DNA of 64,000 bases. Source: Streptomyces flaveolus (GTDB lineage Bacteria; Actinomycetota; Actinomycetes; Streptomycetales; Streptomycetaceae). Location of the stretch: NCBI RefSeq assembly GCF_000716535.1, contig NZ_JNWV01000004.1:124001-188000 (forward strand). Reading direction: 5' to 3'. The translations under genes were made by a program, and so were the position numbers. Below, piece by piece: positions 23,875 to 37,912 of the stretch. The first letter of the stretch is position 1, and every line of letters starts with the position of its first letter. Under the pieces are notes generated by a model. That model had not been told where the DNA came from, made no database searches, and saw only the letters and a list, made by a program, of their open reading frames with translations.

Positions 23875-23901
23875 GGGCGCCGTGGTACCGGCGCCCGTTT
23901 T
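23875..23901 (+). terminator. Hairpin between secE and nusG
   Basis: GGGCGCCG (23875-23882) / CGGCGCCC (23889-23896), six-base loop, followed by GTTTT. A weak terminator or attenuator that would lower nusG relative to secE. Confidence 0.6.
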
Positions 23902-23942
23902 CGCATGTTCCACCCCTATGTATCCAGGAAGAAGCAGCCATC

Positions 23943-24815
23943 GTGTCTGACCCGAACCTGAACGACGACGCCACCGAGCCCCGCGGGCTGGCTGCCGAGA
24001 CGGTGGACGACGAGCTCGACATCGTCGAGGGCGCGGACGAGCAGGACGAGTTCGAGGCTGCCGAGGCCGAGGCGGGTGAGCCGGCCGAGGAGGCCGCCCT
24101 GCACGCCGAGGACGAGGACGAAGAGGCCGACGAGGCCTACGAGGCCGACGAAGAGGCCGCTGTCGCGGAGGCCGCCGAGGAAGAGCCCGCCGCTCCGGTG
24201 GACCCGGTCGAGGCCCTGCGCGAGGAACTGCGCACCCTGCCCGGCGAGTGGTACGTCATCCACACCTACGCCGGCTACGAGAACCGCGTGAAGACCAACC
24301 TGGAGCAGCGCGCCGTCTCGCTGAACGTCGAGGACTACATCTTCCAGGCCGAGGTGCCGCAGGAAGAGGTCGTCCAGATCAAGAACGGCGACCGCAAGAC
24401 GATCAAGCAGAACAAGCTGCCGGGTTACGTCCTGGTCCGCATGGACCTGACCAACGAGTCCTGGGGCGTCGTCCGCAACACCCCGGGCGTCACCGGCTTC
24501 GTCGGCAACGCCTACGACCCGTACCCGCTGACGCTGGACGAGATCGTCAAGATGCTCGCCCCGGAGGCCGAGGAGAAGGCCGCTCGCGAGGCCGCCGAGG
24601 CCGAGGGCAAGCCCGCCCCGCAGCGCAAGGTCGAGGTCCAGGTGCTGGACTTCGAGGTCGGCGACTCGGTCACCGTCACCGACGGCCCGTTCGCCACCCT
24701 GCAGGCGACCATCAACGAGATCAACCCCGACTCGAAGAAGGTCAAGGGCCTGGTGGAGATCTTCGGCCGCGAGACGCCGGTCGAGCTCTCCTTCGACCAG
24801 ATCCAGAAGAACTAG
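23943..24815 (+). CDS. nusG: Transcription elongation/termination factor NusG
   Basis: A 290-residue NusG. Residues 1 to about 95 form a very acidic, low-complexity extension rich in Glu, Asp and Ala, typical of Streptomyces. The NGN domain follows ([38 protein letters not shown]), and a KOW domain ends the protein ([17 protein letters not shown], then [19 protein letters not shown]). It binds RNA polymerase and links it to Rho or ribosomes. GTG at 23943 follows AGGAAGAAG. A strong terminator follows, so rplK is read from its own promoter. Confidence 0.96.
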   Translation: MSDPNLNDDATEPRGLAAETVDDELDIVEGADEQDEFEAAEAEAGEPAEEAALHAEDEDEEADEAYEADEEAAVAEAAEEEPAAPVDPVEALREELRTLPGEWYVIHTYAGYENRVKTNLEQRAVSLNVEDYIFQAEVPQEEVVQIKNGDRKTIKQNKLPGYVLVRMDLTNESWGVVRNTPGVTGFVGNAYDPYPLTLDEIVKMLAPEAEEKAAREAAEAEGKPAPQRKVEVQVLDFEVGDSVTVTDGPFATLQATINEINPDSKKVKGLVEIFGRETPVELSFDQIQKN

Positions 24816-24841
24816 ATCTTTTCTGGACGTACCGCTTCCGC

Positions 24842-24887
24842 GCAGGTCAGGCGGGCTGGTTAAGCCCTCCTGACCTGCACGGTTTTT
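24842..24887 (+). terminator. Terminator after nusG
   Basis: GCAGGTCAGG (24842-24851) pairs with CCTGACCTGC (24869-24878), with an inner GGGCT/AGCCC stem, and is followed by GGTTTTT. Confidence 0.88.
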
Positions 24888-24913
24888 GGCCGCGCATCTA
24901 TACCCGTTATCGT
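24886..24913 (+). promoter_or_regulatory. Candidate rplK promoter
   Basis: TTGGCC (24886-24891), 16 bases, TATCGT (24908-24913), directly after the nusG terminator and about 70 bases before rplK. Confidence 0.45.
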
Positions 24914-24984
24914 TGTGCGGTATGCCTGCATCCGGGTGGTCCCCGGGAGCGGGCAGGACCCGAACCGAAAGGACCCGGAGAGCT

Positions 24985-25419
24985 ATGCCTCCCAAGAAGA
25001 AGAAGGTCACGGGGCTCATCAAGCTCCAGATCCAGGCCGGCGCCGCCAACCCGGCCCCGCCGGTCGGCCCGGCGCTGGGTCAGCACGGCGTCAACATCAT
25101 GGAGTTCTGCAAGGCCTACAACGCCGCGACCGAGTCGCAGCGCGGTTGGGTCATCCCGGTGGAGATCACGGTCTACGAGGACCGCTCCTTCACCTTCATC
25201 ACCAAGACGCCGCCGGCCGCGAAGATGATCCTCAAGGCCGCGGGCATCGAGAAGGGCTCCGGCGAGCCGCACAAGACCAAGGTCGCCAAGATCACCGAGG
25301 CGCAGGTCCGCGAGATCGCCCAGACCAAGATGGCCGACCTGAACGCAAACGACCTGGACGCCGCCGCGAAGATCATCGCCGGTACCGCGCGTTCCATGGG
25401 CGTCACGGTCGAGGGCTGA
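24985..25419 (+). CDS. rplK: 50S ribosomal protein L11
   Basis: A 144-residue L11, part of the GTPase-associated centre; in Streptomyces it is also needed for RelA activation and is the site of thiostrepton action. [19 protein letters not shown] and [20 protein letters not shown] form the N-terminal domain with the proline-rich face. The C-terminal rRNA-binding domain ends [13 protein letters not shown]. The start at 24985 (GGAG upstream) matches the universal N-terminus. It is followed by rplA after 101 bases. Confidence 0.97.
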   Translation: MPPKKKKVTGLIKLQIQAGAANPAPPVGPALGQHGVNIMEFCKAYNAATESQRGWVIPVEITVYEDRSFTFITKTPPAAKMILKAAGIEKGSGEPHKTKVAKITEAQVREIAQTKMADLNANDLDAAAKIIAGTARSMGVTVEG

Positions 25420-25520
25420 CCCCAACCCCCCAAGCAGTCATGCGGCCGTAGCCGGTCGCACGTGGCAGGGCCTGCTCGGCCCAGGGACCACGACTCCTTC
25501 AGAACCCACAGGAGCAAGTT

Positions 25521-26246
25521 GTGAGCAAGCGCAGCAAGGCTCTCCGCGCTGCGGACGCCAAGGTCGACCGGGAGAAGCTGTACGCCCCGCTCGAGGCCGT
25601 CCGTCTGGCCAAGGAGACCTCCACGACCAAGTTCGACTCCACCGTCGAGGTCGCCTTCCGTCTGGGTGTCGACCCGCGCAAGGCCGACCAGATGGTCCGT
25701 GGCACCGTGAACCTTCCGCACGGCACCGGCAAGACCGCCCGGGTCCTGGTCTTCGCGACCGGTGACCGTGCTGCGGCCGCGGAGGCCGCCGGCGCCGACA
25801 TCGTCGGCTCCGACGAACTGATCGACGAGGTGGCGAAGGGCCGTCTGGACTTCGACGCCGTCGTCGCCACCCCGGACCTCATGGGCAAGGTCGGCCGCCT
25901 CGGCCGCGTCCTCGGCCCGCGTGGTCTGATGCCGAACCCGAAGACCGGCACCGTCACCCCCGACGTCGCCAAGGCCGTCACCGACATCAAGGGCGGCAAG
26001 ATCGAGTTCCGCGTCGACAAGCACTCGAACCTGCACTTCATCATCGGCAAGGCGTCCTTCGACGACGCCAAGCTGGTGGAGAACTACGGCGCCGCGCTGG
26101 AGGAGATCCTCCGTCTGAAGCCGTCCGCCGCCAAGGGTCGCTACATCAAGAAGGCCGCCATCACCACCACGATGGGCCCCGGCATCCCGGTCGACCCGAA
26201 CCGCACCCGTAACCTCCTCGTCGAGGAGGACCCGGCCGCCGTCTGA
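25521..26246 (+). CDS. rplA: 50S ribosomal protein L1
   Basis: A 241-residue L1, the mobile L1 stalk protein near the E site and, in many bacteria, translational repressor of its own L11 operon. Conserved parts include [54 protein letters not shown] (rRNA contact) and the C-terminal [14 protein letters not shown]. Starts at GTG 25521 with ACAGGAG upstream and is closed by a strong terminator. Confidence 0.97.
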   Translation: MSKRSKALRAADAKVDREKLYAPLEAVRLAKETSTTKFDSTVEVAFRLGVDPRKADQMVRGTVNLPHGTGKTARVLVFATGDRAAAAEAAGADIVGSDELIDEVAKGRLDFDAVVATPDLMGKVGRLGRVLGPRGLMPNPKTGTVTPDVAKAVTDIKGGKIEFRVDKHSNLHFIIGKASFDDAKLVENYGAALEEILRLKPSAAKGRYIKKAAITTTMGPGIPVDPNRTRNLLVEEDPAAV

Positions 26247-26288
26247 GCCCGCAGCTCAGCCCGGTAGCCGCGTCAGGTACGCGTAAAG

Positions 26289-26336
26289 AAAAGGGCGGGC
26301 CCCGGAACCTTGCAGGTTCCGGGCCCGTCCTTTCTT
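26289..26336 (+). terminator. Terminator after rplA
   Basis: A roughly 16-bp stem with one bulged C (about 26293-26309 with 26315-26330) and a TTGCA loop; flanked by A-rich and T-rich runs (TTTCTTT), so it could also work in the other direction. Confidence 0.85.
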
Positions 26337-26420
26337 TGTGCGACCTTTCGCACGACTGTCAGTGGCCTGGCATACGGTGCAGGCACAGGACACGCATCAT
26401 GGCATTAGGGGTGGGATCAG

Positions 26421-27341
26421 ATGATGAGCACGACCGTGCGCCGGGCGGCCCTTTCCACAGCGGTGGTGGCCGCGCTGACCGGAGTGGCCGCGTGCGGCTC
26501 CTCCGACTCCGGCAAGGACGGCGGTGACAAGGCGGCCGGCAAGACCGTGACGCACGTCAGCCCCATCGCCGCCCTGCGCTCCGCCGAGAAGTCCACCGAC
26601 AAGGCCGACTCCGCCAAGGTGCGCTCCACCACGTCCATCGGCGACCTCATGTCGATGACCGCCAACGGCGCCCTCACCTGGGGCGACGGCCTCAAGGGCA
26701 ACCTCACCATCACCTACACCGGCGGCCAGATGGCCGAGATGATGAAGAAGGCCGGCACGCAGTCCATGGAGGCCCGGTACCTGCCGGACGCCTACTACGC
26801 GCACATGAGCGACGCCTTCGCCCAGCAGGCGGGCGGCGGCAAGCACTGGATCAAGTACTCCTACGACGACCTCGCCAAGCTCGGCGGCGCCTCCGGTTCG
26901 TACATGAAGGACCAGATCCAGAACGCCACGCCGAACCAGTCCGTGAAGATGCTGCTGGCCTCCGGCGACGTCAAGAAGGTCGGCGAGGAGACGATCTCCG
27001 GCGTCCACACCACCCACTACTCCGGCACGCTGAACGTCGCCGACCTCGCCGGCCGGACCAGCGACCTCAGCGCCGAGCAGCTCACGGCCCTGAAGAAGCA
27101 GCTCAGCCAGGCCGGTGTCACCACCGACACCGTCGACATCTGGATCAACGACGAGAACCTCCTGGTCAAGAAGACCGAGAAGGCCGACACGGCCAACGGC
27201 GCCATGACCAACACGTCCTTCTACACCGACTACGGCGTGAAGGTCACCGCCGAGGCGCCCCCGGCCGGCGACACCAAGGACTTCGCGGACATGATGAAGT
27301 CCAGCGGCACGCTGACGGGCGGCACCGGCGCGGCCTCCTGA
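26421..27341 (+). CDS. Secreted lipoprotein, LppX/LprG-like
   Basis: A 306-residue protein with a lipoprotein signal: basic start, hydrophobic core and lipobox LTGVAAC (lipidated Cys at about residue 25), then a Gly/Ser/Lys/Asp linker. The mature part resembles the DUF1396/LppX-LprAFG half-barrel family (ADSAKVRSTTSIGDLMSMT; GVHTTHYSGTLNVADLAGR; VDIWINDENLLVKKTEK), which binds lipids or hydrophobic cargo outside the membrane. ATG at 26421 or 26424. As I recall, a lipoprotein gene lies at this place in S. coelicolor too. Role unknown; the setting among ribosomal genes is probably incidental. Confidence 0.78.
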   Translation: MMSTTVRRAALSTAVVAALTGVAACGSSDSGKDGGDKAAGKTVTHVSPIAALRSAEKSTDKADSAKVRSTTSIGDLMSMTANGALTWGDGLKGNLTITYTGGQMAEMMKKAGTQSMEARYLPDAYYAHMSDAFAQQAGGGKHWIKYSYDDLAKLGGASGSYMKDQIQNATPNQSVKMLLASGDVKKVGEETISGVHTTHYSGTLNVADLAGRTSDLSAEQLTALKKQLSQAGVTTDTVDIWINDENLLVKKTEKADTANGAMTNTSFYTDYGVKVTAEAPPAGDTKDFADMMKSSGTLTGGTGAAS

Positions 27342-27361
27342 CCTACCCGCCCGACGGCCCT

Positions 27362-27404
27362 CCGGGCCCCCTGAGACGCGCTCAGCGCCTCTCAGGGGGC
27401 CCGG
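27362..27404 (+). terminator. Terminator after the lipoprotein gene
   Basis: Perfect 15-bp stem (27362-27376 with 27390-27404) and 13-base loop; no T-run. Confidence 0.8.
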
Positions 27405-27461
27405 TCCGTTGCGGGCGGAGGACTTGCCCTGCCCCGGCCGGACCGGTCCCAAACGGCCGAT

Positions 27462-27491
27462 TTGCTCGACGGAGCCCCCGTCCCGTACTCT
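27462..27491 (+). promoter_or_regulatory. rplJL promoter
   Basis: TTGCTC (27462-27467), 18 bases, TACTCT (27486-27491), placing the transcript start near 27498, at the 5' end of the L10 leader. Confidence 0.7.
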
Positions 27492-27497
27492 CTTCGA

Positions 27498-27643
27498 GAA
27501 GCCAAAGACCGCTGGTCGTTGCCGCGCGCTCGAACGAGGGTGCGGTGGCCGAAGGATCCGCTGAAAAGTGGGCGACCCGCGCAGGTGACAGTGGAAGAAC
27601 TCCCGGAGTACGCGCGCCGAGCGCGTGTGCGGCCGGTCGAGTC
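27498..27643 (+). ncRNA. Ribosomal protein L10 leader
   Basis: The long leader of rplJ contains the elements of the L10-binding leader RNA: AGACCGCTGGTCG near its start and GCAGGTGAC near 27580, around a GC-rich stem region. In many bacteria, free L10(L12)4 complex binds this structure and lowers rplJL expression. A terminator-like hairpin directly downstream suggests control by attenuation here. Exact ends are approximate. Confidence 0.7.
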
Positions 27644-27677
27644 CGCCCCGTGCGCCTGCGCCGGGGCGTTTCGTTTT
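27644..27677 (+). terminator. Attenuator hairpin in the rplJ leader
   Basis: CGCCCCG (27644-27650) / CGGGGCG (27662-27668) followed by TTTCGTTTT, about 60 bases before rplJ. It fits an attenuator controlled by the L10 leader upstream. Confidence 0.7.
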
Positions 27678-27735
27678 CCCCAGTCCTCCTTCGGGTCCGC
27701 GCGGTCCGAATCACCCGGAAGGAGGCCGAGGCTCT

Positions 27736-28266
27736 ATGGCGAGGCCCGACAAGGCTGCCGCGGTTGCGGAGCTGACGGACAAGTTCCGCAGCTCCAACGC
27801 CGCCGTGCTGACCGAGTACCGCGGTCTCACCGTGGCGCAGCTCAAGACGCTGCGCCGGTCGCTCGGTGAGAACGCCCAGTACGCCGTGGTGAAGAACACG
27901 CTGACCAAGATTGCGGCCAACGAGGCCGGGATCACGCTGGACGACCAGCTCTTCGCTGGTCCGACGGCCGTCGCCTTCGTCACCGGTGACCCGGTGGAGT
28001 CGGCGAAGGGTCTCCGTGACTTCGCCAAGGACAACCCGAATCTCGTCATCAAGGGCGGTGTCCTTGACGGCAAGGCGCTGTCCGCCGACGAGATCAAGAA
28101 GCTTGCGGACCTCGAGTCCCGCGAGGTTCTGCTCAGCAAGCTGGCCGGTGCCTTCAAGGCGAAGCAGTCCCAGGCTGCCTCCGTCTTCCAGGCGCTGCCG
28201 TCGAAGCTCGTCCGCACCGTGGACGCGCTGCGCGCCAAGCAGGCCGAGCAGGGCGGTGCCGAGTAA
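27736..28266 (+). CDS. rplJ: 50S ribosomal protein L10
   Basis: A 176-residue L10, base of the L7/L12 stalk that recruits translation factors. Conserved N-terminal rRNA-binding part ([48 protein letters not shown]) and a C-terminal helix ([14 protein letters not shown]) that binds L12 dimers. ATG at 27736 with GGAGG nine bases upstream; the longer frame from 27625 runs through the leader and is not coding. Autoregulated through the upstream leader; co-transcribed with rplL. Confidence 0.96.
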   Translation: MARPDKAAAVAELTDKFRSSNAAVLTEYRGLTVAQLKTLRRSLGENAQYAVVKNTLTKIAANEAGITLDDQLFAGPTAVAFVTGDPVESAKGLRDFAKDNPNLVIKGGVLDGKALSADEIKKLADLESREVLLSKLAGAFKAKQSQAASVFQALPSKLVRTVDALRAKQAEQGGAE

Positions 28267-28377
28267 TTCGGCTCGCTTTCTGACCCGCACCAACGGCGCG
28301 GGTCGCAGCGGGCCGACGTACGCCCGCCTTACCCAGTACATCCGGCACCTGCCGATTTGAGTGGAAGGACCGCCATC

Positions 28378-28767
28378 ATGGCGAAGCTCAGCCAGGAAGA
28401 CCTGCTCGCCCAGTTCGAGGAGATGACCCTCATCGAGCTCTCCGAGTTCGTGAAGGCCTTCGAGGAGAAGTTCGACGTCACCGCCGCCGCTGCCGCGCCG
28501 GTCGTCGTCGCCGGCGGTGCCGCTGGTGGCGCCGAGGCCGCTGCCGAGGAGGAGAAGGACGAGTTCGACGTCATCCTCACCGGCGCCGGCGACAAGAAGA
28601 TCCAGGTCATCAAGGTCGTGCGTGAGCTGACCTCCCTGGGTCTGAAGGAGGCCAAGGACCTCGTCGACGGCACCCCGAAGCCGGTCCTCGAGAAGGTCAA
28701 CAAGGAGCAGGCCGACAAGGCCGCCGAGGCCCTCAAGGGCGCCGGCGCGTCCGTCGAGGTCAAGTAA
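28378..28767 (+). CDS. rplL: 50S ribosomal protein L7/L12
   Basis: A 129-residue L12. N-terminal dimer/L10-binding helices ([21 protein letters not shown]), an alanine-rich hinge (about residues 38-60), and the C-terminal factor-binding domain ([36 protein letters not shown]). ATG at 28378 has GGAAGGA upstream; seven residues of the longer frame are not part of the protein. Followed by a hairpin through which some transcripts may read into rpoBC. Confidence 0.97.
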   Translation: MAKLSQEDLLAQFEEMTLIELSEFVKAFEEKFDVTAAAAAPVVVAGGAAGGAEAAAEEEKDEFDVILTGAGDKKIQVIKVVRELTSLGLKEAKDLVDGTPKPVLEKVNKEQADKAAEALKGAGASVEVK

Positions 28768-28817
28768 GACCTTCGCGACCGCCGAAACGGCCCCGTAGGG
28801 CTGTAACGCGAACGCAC

Positions 28818-28853
28818 CGAAGGGCGATCATCCATCCGGGTGGTCGCCCTTCG
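28818..28853 (+). terminator. Hairpin after rplL
   Basis: CGAAGGGCGATCA (28818-28830) pairs with TGGTCGCCCTTCG (28841-28853), one G:U. Likely a partial terminator between rplJL and rpoBC. Confidence 0.75.
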
Positions 28854-29123
28854 GCGTTCCCCGGGGTCCGGCCTGGGCTGCCTTGCACCTCTGTTCGCGG
28901 GGGGTAAGGTGATCTTCGTCGTGTCTCCCGATGCTCCGGTTCCGGCAAGGAACCCTTGACGAACCGCACGCAGCGCGCAATTCTCAGGACGCGTCGTCAC
29001 AAGGATCCGAATCCGAGGCATGGATCGGCGACGAAGAGGGCAGTATCAACGTGCGTTGAGGGCGGCATGCCGAGGGCGTTGACAAGGGCGTTGAGGACAA
29101 CGAGGGTCTTCGAAAACCCGCAC

Positions 29124-29152
29124 TGGACATCAGTGTGCCAAGTGGCTACACT
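29124..29152 (+). promoter_or_regulatory. rpoB promoter
   Basis: TGGACA (29124-29129), 17 bases, TACACT (29147-29152) is the best vegetative promoter in the 460-base gap between rplL and rpoB. It gives a leader of about 155 bases. A second candidate, TTGACG (28956-28961) with AATTCT (28979-28984), is weaker. The rest of 28854-29316 holds no gene that I can support. Confidence 0.65.
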
Positions 29153-29248
29153 GACCCTTTGCGCTGCCTGTTAGCTGTCCCCTGCCCGTCACCAGGGGTC
29201 TGCCCTCACTCGAGCACAGTCGACCGAAGCCCCCCTGACCTGGGGTTT

Positions 29249-29280
29249 CCGTCCCTGTATGCGGGAGAGGGACCGGTACG
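29249..29280 (+). promoter_or_regulatory. Leader motif shared with rpsH
   Basis: Begins CCGTCC and contains TGTATG and GGGAGAGGGA; ends 36 bases before the rpoB start. A closely similar stretch lies at 56265-56294, 38 bases before rpsH. The left part can pair with the right part (TCCCT with AGGGA). A short frame, ATG at 29260, also runs through it. Function unknown. Confidence 0.5.
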
Positions 29281-29316
29281 CGCGTAGTGAGTCCGAGCCC
29301 TCGGAAGGACCCCCTC

Positions 29317-32300
29317 TTGGCCGCCTCGCGCACTGCCTCGACCGCGAATACGAACAACGGCGCCAGCACCGCCCCGCTGCGCATCTCCTTTGCAAAGATC
29401 AAGGAGCCCCTCGAGGTTCCGAACCTGCTCGCGCTGCAGACCGAGAGCTTTGACTGGCTGCTCGGCAACACCGCCTGGCAGACTCGGGTCGAGGAGGCTC
29501 TTGAGAACGGTCAGGACGTCCCCACCAAGTCCGGTCTGGAGGAGATCTTCGAGGAGATCTCCCCGATCGAGGACTTCTCCGGGTCGATGTCGCTGACGTT
29601 CCGGGACCACCGCTTCGAGCCGCCCAAGAACTCGATCGACGAGTGCAAGGAGCGCGACTTCACGTACGCCGCCCCGCTCTTCGTCACCGCTGAGTTCACC
29701 AACAACGAGACCGGCGAGATCAAGTCCCAGACCGTCTTCATGGGCGACTTCCCGCTCATGACGAACAAGGGCACCTTCGTCATCAACGGCACCGAGCGTG
29801 TCGTGGTGTCGCAGCTGGTCCGTTCCCCCGGTGTCTACTTCGACTCCACCATCGACAAGACGTCCGACAAGGACATCTTCTCCGCCAAGATCATCCCGTC
29901 CCGGGGTGCCTGGCTGGAGATGGAGATCGACAAGCGCGACATGGTCGGTGTCCGTATCGACCGCAAGCGCAAGCAGTCGGTCACCGTGCTGCTGAAGGCG
30001 CTCGGCTGGACGACCGAGCAGATCCTCGAGGAGTTCGGCGACTACGAGTCGATGCGCGCCACCCTGGAGAAGGACCACACCCAGGGCCAGGACGACGCGC
30101 TGCTCGACATCTACCGCAAGCTGCGTCCGGGCGAGCCCCCCACGCGTGAGGCCGCGCAGACGCTGCTGGAGAACCTGTACTTCAACCCCAAGCGCTACGA
30201 CCTCGCCAAGGTCGGCCGCTACAAGGTCAACAAGAAGCTGGGTACGGACACCCCGCTGGACGCGGGCATCCTGACCGTCGAGGACATCATCGCGACGATC
30301 AAGTACCTGGTGAAGCTGCACGCCGGCGAGACCGAGACCACCGGTGACAACGGCGAGACGGTCGTCGTCGAGACCGACGACATCGACCACTTCGGCAACC
30401 GTCGTCTGCGCAGCGTCGGCGAGCTCATCCAGAACCAGGTCCGCACGGGTCTGGCGCGTATGGAGCGTGTCGTCCGCGAGCGGATGACGACCCAGGACGT
30501 CGAGGCGATCACGCCGCAGACCCTGATCAACATCCGGCCGGTCGTCGCCTCCATCAAGGAGTTCTTCGGCACCAGCCAGCTGTCCCAGTTCATGGACCAG
30601 AACAACCCGCTGTCGGGTCTCACCCACAAGCGCCGTCTGTCGGCTCTTGGCCCGGGTGGTCTCTCCCGTGAGCGGGCCGGCTTCGAGGTCCGTGACGTGC
30701 ACCCGTCGCACTACGGCCGCATGTGCCCGATCGAGACGCCTGAAGGCCCGAACATCGGTCTGATCGGCTCGCTCGCCTCCTACGGCCGGGTCAACGCGTT
30801 CGGTTTCGTCGAGACCCCGTACCGCAAGGTCATCGACGGCCAGGTCACCGACGAGGTCGACTACCTGACCGCCGACGAGGAGGACCGCTTCGTCATCGCG
30901 CAGGCCAACGCGCCGCTGACGAACGACCTCCGTTTCGAGGAGAGCCGTGTGCTCGTCCGCCGCCGTGGCGGCGAGGTCGACTACGTCGGCCCCGAGGACG
31001 TGGACTACATGGACGTCTCGCCGCGCCAGATGGTGTCGGTCGCGACCGCCATGATCCCCTTCCTGGAGCACGACGACGCCAACCGTGCCCTCATGGGCGC
31101 GAACATGATGCGCCAGGCCGTTCCGCTGATTAAGTCGGAGGCCCCGCTCGTCGGCACCGGCATGGAGTACCGCTCCGCCGTCGACGCCGGCGACGTCGTC
31201 AAGGCCGAGAAGGCCGGTGTGGTCCAGGAGGTCTCCGCGGACTACATCACCACGGCCAACGACGACGGCACGTACATCACGTACCGCCTGGCCAAGTTCG
31301 CCCGTTCGAACCAGGGCACCTCGGTCAACCAGAAGGTCATCGTCAACGAGGGCGACCGTGTCGTCGAGGGCCAGGTCCTCGCCGACGGCCCGGCCACCCA
31401 GAACGGCGAGATGGCGCTCGGCAAGAACCTGCTCGTGGCGTTCATGCCGTGGGAGGGTCACAACTACGAGGACGCGATCATCCTGTCGCAGCGCCTCGTG
31501 CAGGACGACGTCCTCTCCTCGATCCACATCGAGGAGCACGAGGTCGACGCCCGTGACACCAAGCTCGGCCCCGAGGAGATCACCCGGGACATCCCGAACG
31601 TCTCCGAGGAGGTCCTCGCCGACCTCGACGAGCGCGGCATCATCCGCATCGGTGCCGAGGTCATCGCCGGTGACATCCTCGTCGGCAAGGTGACCCCGAA
31701 GGGTGAGACCGAGCTGACCCCCGAGGAGCGCCTGCTGCGCGCGATCTTCGGTGAGAAGGCCCGTGAGGTCCGTGACACCTCGCTGAAGGTGCCGCACGGC
31801 GAGACCGGCAAGGTCATCGGCGTGCGCGTCTTCGACCGCGAGGAGGGCGACGAGCTGCCGCCGGGCGTGAACCAGCTGGTCCGCGTCTACGTCGCGCAGA
31901 AGCGCAAGATCACCGACGGTGACAAGCTCGCCGGCCGTCACGGCAACAAGGGTGTCATCTCCAAGATCCTGCCGATCGAGGACATGCCGTTCCTGGAGGA
32001 CGGCACCCCGGTCGACATCATCCTCAACCCGCTGGGTGTGCCGTCCCGAATGAACCCGGGACAGGTCCTGGAGATCCACCTCGGCTGGCTCGCCAGCCGC
32101 GGCTGGGACGTCTCCGGCCTCGCGGAGGAGTGGGCCCAGCGCCTGCAGGTCATCGGCGCCGACAAGGTCGAGCCCGGCACCAACGTCGCCACCCCGGTCT
32201 TCGACGGTGCGCGTGAGGACGAGCTCGCGGGTCTGCTGCAGCACACCATCCCGAACCGGGACGGCGAGCGCATGGTGCTCCCGACCGGTAAGGCGCGGCT

Positions 32301-32802
32301 GTTCGACGGCCGTAGCGGTGAGCCGTTCCCGGACCCGATCTCGGTCGGCTACATGTACATCCTGAAGCTGCACCACCTGGTCGACGACAAGCTGCACGCC
32401 CGTTCGACCGGTCCGTACTCGATGATCACCCAGCAGCCGCTGGGTGGTAAGGCCCAGTTCGGTGGCCAGCGGTTCGGTGAGATGGAGGTGTGGGCCCTCG
32501 AGGCCTACGGCGCCGCGTACGCCCTCCAGGAGCTGCTGACCATCAAGTCCGACGACGTCACCGGCCGTGTGAAGGTCTACGAGGCCATCGTCAAGGGCGA
32601 GAACATCCCTGAGCCCGGCATTCCCGAGTCCTTCAAGGTGCTCATCAAGGAAATGCAGTCCCTGTGCCTCAACGTGGAGGTGCTGTCCTCGGACGGCATG
32701 TCCATCGAGATGCGCGACACCGACGAGGACGTCTTCCGCGCTGCGGAGGAGCTCGGTATCGACCTGTCCCGGCGCGAGCCGAGCAGCGTCGAAGAGGTCT
32801 GA
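29317..32802 (+). CDS. rpoB: DNA-directed RNA polymerase beta subunit
   Basis: A 1,161-residue RpoB. The start is TTG at 29317 with GGAAGGA eight bases upstream, giving [13 protein letters not shown] at the N-terminus and the length known for S. coelicolor; the GTG at 29287 would add ten residues. The rifampicin pocket ([20 protein letters not shown], then [16 protein letters not shown]) is wild type, so the strain should be rifampicin-sensitive at this locus. C-terminal [15 protein letters not shown] is intact. It forms the catalytic core with RpoC, 98 bases downstream. Confidence 0.97.
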   Translation: MAASRTASTANTNNGASTAPLRISFAKIKEPLEVPNLLALQTESFDWLLGNTAWQTRVEEALENGQDVPTKSGLEEIFEEISPIEDFSGSMSLTFRDHRFEPPKNSIDECKERDFTYAAPLFVTAEFTNNETGEIKSQTVFMGDFPLMTNKGTFVINGTERVVVSQLVRSPGVYFDSTIDKTSDKDIFSAKIIPSRGAWLEMEIDKRDMVGVRIDRKRKQSVTVLLKALGWTTEQILEEFGDYESMRATLEKDHTQGQDDALLDIYRKLRPGEPPTREAAQTLLENLYFNPKRYDLAKVGRYKVNKKLGTDTPLDAGILTVEDIIATIKYLVKLHAGETETTGDNGETVVVETDDIDHFGNRRLRSVGELIQNQVRTGLARMERVVRERMTTQDVEAITPQTLINIRPVVASIKEFFGTSQLSQFMDQNNPLSGLTHKRRLSALGPGGLSRERAGFEVRDVHPSHYGRMCPIETPEGPNIGLIGSLASYGRVNAFGFVETPYRKVIDGQVTDEVDYLTADEEDRFVIAQANAPLTNDLRFEESRVLVRRRGGEVDYVGPEDVDYMDVSPRQMVSVATAMIPFLEHDDANRALMGANMMRQAVPLIKSEAPLVGTGMEYRSAVDAGDVVKAEKAGVVQEVSADYITTANDDGTYITYRLAKFARSNQGTSVNQKVIVNEGDRVVEGQVLADGPATQNGEMALGKNLLVAFMPWEGHNYEDAIILSQRLVQDDVLSSIHIEEHEVDARDTKLGPEEITRDIPNVSEEVLADLDERGIIRIGAEVIAGDILVGKVTPKGETELTPEERLLRAIFGEKAREVRDTSLKVPHGETGKVIGVRVFDREEGDELPPGVNQLVRVYVAQKRKITDGDKLAGRHGNKGVISKILPIEDMPFLEDGTPVDIILNPLGVPSRMNPGQVLEIHLGWLASRGWDVSGLAEEWAQRLQVIGADKVEPGTNVATPVFDGAREDELAGLLQHTIPNRDGERMVLPTGKARLFDGRSGEPFPDPISVGYMYILKLHHLVDDKLHARSTGPYSMITQQPLGGKAQFGGQRFGEMEVWALEAYGAAYALQELLTIKSDDVTGRVKVYEAIVKGENIPEPGIPESFKVLIKEMQSLCLNVEVLSSDGMSIEMRDTDEDVFRAAEELGIDLSRREPSSVEEV

Positions 32803-32810
32803 CGGGAGTC

Positions 32811-32842
32811 CGGCGGGGCCCTGACCCACAAGGGCCCCGCCG
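32811..32842 (+). other. Hairpin between rpoB and rpoC
   Basis: A 12-bp perfect stem (32811-32822 with 32831-32842) and an eight-base loop right after the rpoB stop. No T-run follows, so it is more likely an mRNA-processing or stability element than a terminator. Confidence 0.6.
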
Positions 32843-32900
32843 ACCCCCAGGCCCCCGTTTCAGACCACAGACTTACGACCCTGAGAGGGATTGACGCATA

Positions 32901-36800
<3,900 letters not shown>

Positions 36801-36819
36801 GCGAGCAGCCTGAACTGAG

Positions 36820-36850
36820 GGGCGGCCACTCCGTTACGGGGTGGCCGCCC
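36820..36850 (+). terminator. Terminator after rpoC
   Basis: A 14-bp stem (36820-36833 with 36837-36850) and three-base loop TTA, followed by TTCGG. Confidence 0.88.
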
Positions 36851-37315
36851 TTCGGCGTGCTCGGACACGTGTTCCGTGCGGGCCAAGCGGTCGGTGTGAC
36901 ACGGATGTTGGGGGAACATCTGCGGGAAGCGACCCGTGTCTTCCGCGACTTGACGGCCGCCCCTGGTGGTGCCCCCGGGCCTGGGCCGGCAGCGCACGCG
37001 GCCCGGTCCGGCGGCCGCCGTGGTGTTCGGCTGGAGCGCTCGCACCGTCTTCCCCTGCGTGGACCGCTTGCGGCCCTGGATCGCGCTCTCCGCCGCCGTC
37101 CTGGTGGCTCTTGGGGGGTGATGCTCCGGCAGGGCTGAGAGGGCCCCCGCTCCGCCGAGGCGGCTCGCTACGGCCGCTCCGGGAGCGGCGCTGCCCTTGC
37201 CCGGCTGTACTGCCGGCGGAAGGACTACCACGGAGCGGTACCCTGGCCGGAGTTTGGATGATCGAGGATGCCGGCCCTGTCAAGGCCTGGCGTGTCGCTG
37301 CTCACCCCATTTGTT
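36851..37315. other. Gap between rpoC and the rpsL promoter
   Basis: About 465 bases. No gene is well supported. One small frame, GTG 36969 to TGA 37121, would give 50 residues ending in a membrane-like helix (PWIALSAAVLVALGG), but it lacks a clear ribosome site. The remaining frames have unnatural composition. Confidence 0.5.
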
Positions 37316-37344
37316 TTGACCGCAGCGAATGAGGTAGGTACGCT
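37316..37344 (+). promoter_or_regulatory. rpsL (str operon) promoter
   Basis: TTGACC (37316-37321), 17 bases, TACGCT (37339-37344): an excellent vegetative promoter, giving a leader of about 190 bases before rpsL. Confidence 0.85.
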
Positions 37345-37463
37345 CATACCTTGTGCCTGGGGTGTGCCCTGGCTCCTGTGCGTGCCTGCAAACCGCATGG
37401 CGAGCCGCGAGCGGCCACCGTAATCTGCGCCCTTTTCGCCTTGCGGCGGGAGTCTGGCGGATT

Positions 37464-37488
37464 CGACACACCCGACCGCGTGGGTCGG
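37464..37488 (+). promoter_or_regulatory. Leader hairpin shared by rpsL and rpsJ
   Basis: A 25-nt stretch beginning CGACACA with stem CCCGACC / GGGTCGG and a short GCGT-type loop; ends 50 bases before rpsL. The same sequence with a single A-to-G change is at 49118-49142 before rpsJ. Probably a regulatory or stabilising element in both leaders; the ligand is unknown. Confidence 0.65.
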
Positions 37489-37538
37489 CGACGTTCCAGG
37501 TTAGCTGTACCCATCGGCACACAGAAACCGGAGAAGTA

Positions 37539-37910
37539 GTGCCTACGATCCAGCAGCTGGTCCGCAAGGGCCGGCAGGACAAGGTCGAGAAGAACAAGAC
37601 GCCCGCACTCGAGGGTTCCCCTCAGCGTCGTGGCGTCTGCACGCGTGTGTTCACGACCACCCCGAAGAAGCCGAACTCGGCCCTCCGCAAGGTCGCGCGT
37701 GTGCGTCTGACCAGCGGCATCGAGGTCACCGCTTACATTCCGGGTGAGGGACACAACCTGCAGGAGCACTCCATCGTGCTCGTGCGCGGCGGCCGTGTGA
37801 AGGACCTGCCGGGTGTTCGCTACAAGATCATCCGCGGCTCGCTCGACACCCAGGGTGTCAAGAACCGCAAGCAGGCTCGCAGCCGTTACGGCGCCAAGAA
37901 GGAGAAGTAA
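37539..37910 (+). CDS. rpsL: 30S ribosomal protein S12
   Basis: A 123-residue S12, the decoding-centre protein. [18 protein letters not shown] and [18 protein letters not shown] contain the wild-type lysines (K43 and K88) whose mutation gives streptomycin resistance or antibiotic overproduction in Streptomyces; none is changed. GTG at 37539 has GGAGAAG upstream. First gene of the str operon, two bases before rpsG. Confidence 0.97.
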   Translation: MPTIQQLVRKGRQDKVEKNKTPALEGSPQRRGVCTRVFTTTPKKPNSALRKVARVRLTSGIEVTAYIPGEGHNLQEHSIVLVRGGRVKDLPGVRYKIIRGSLDTQGVKNRKQARSRYGAKKEK

Positions 37911-37912
37911 GA

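Noticed and set aside
29206..32829. 1,207-codon open frame antisense to rpoB
   Set aside because: Composition is that of a GC-rich shadow frame (long runs of Asp, Val, Leu, Gly, Arg), has no family likeness and mirrors rpoB.
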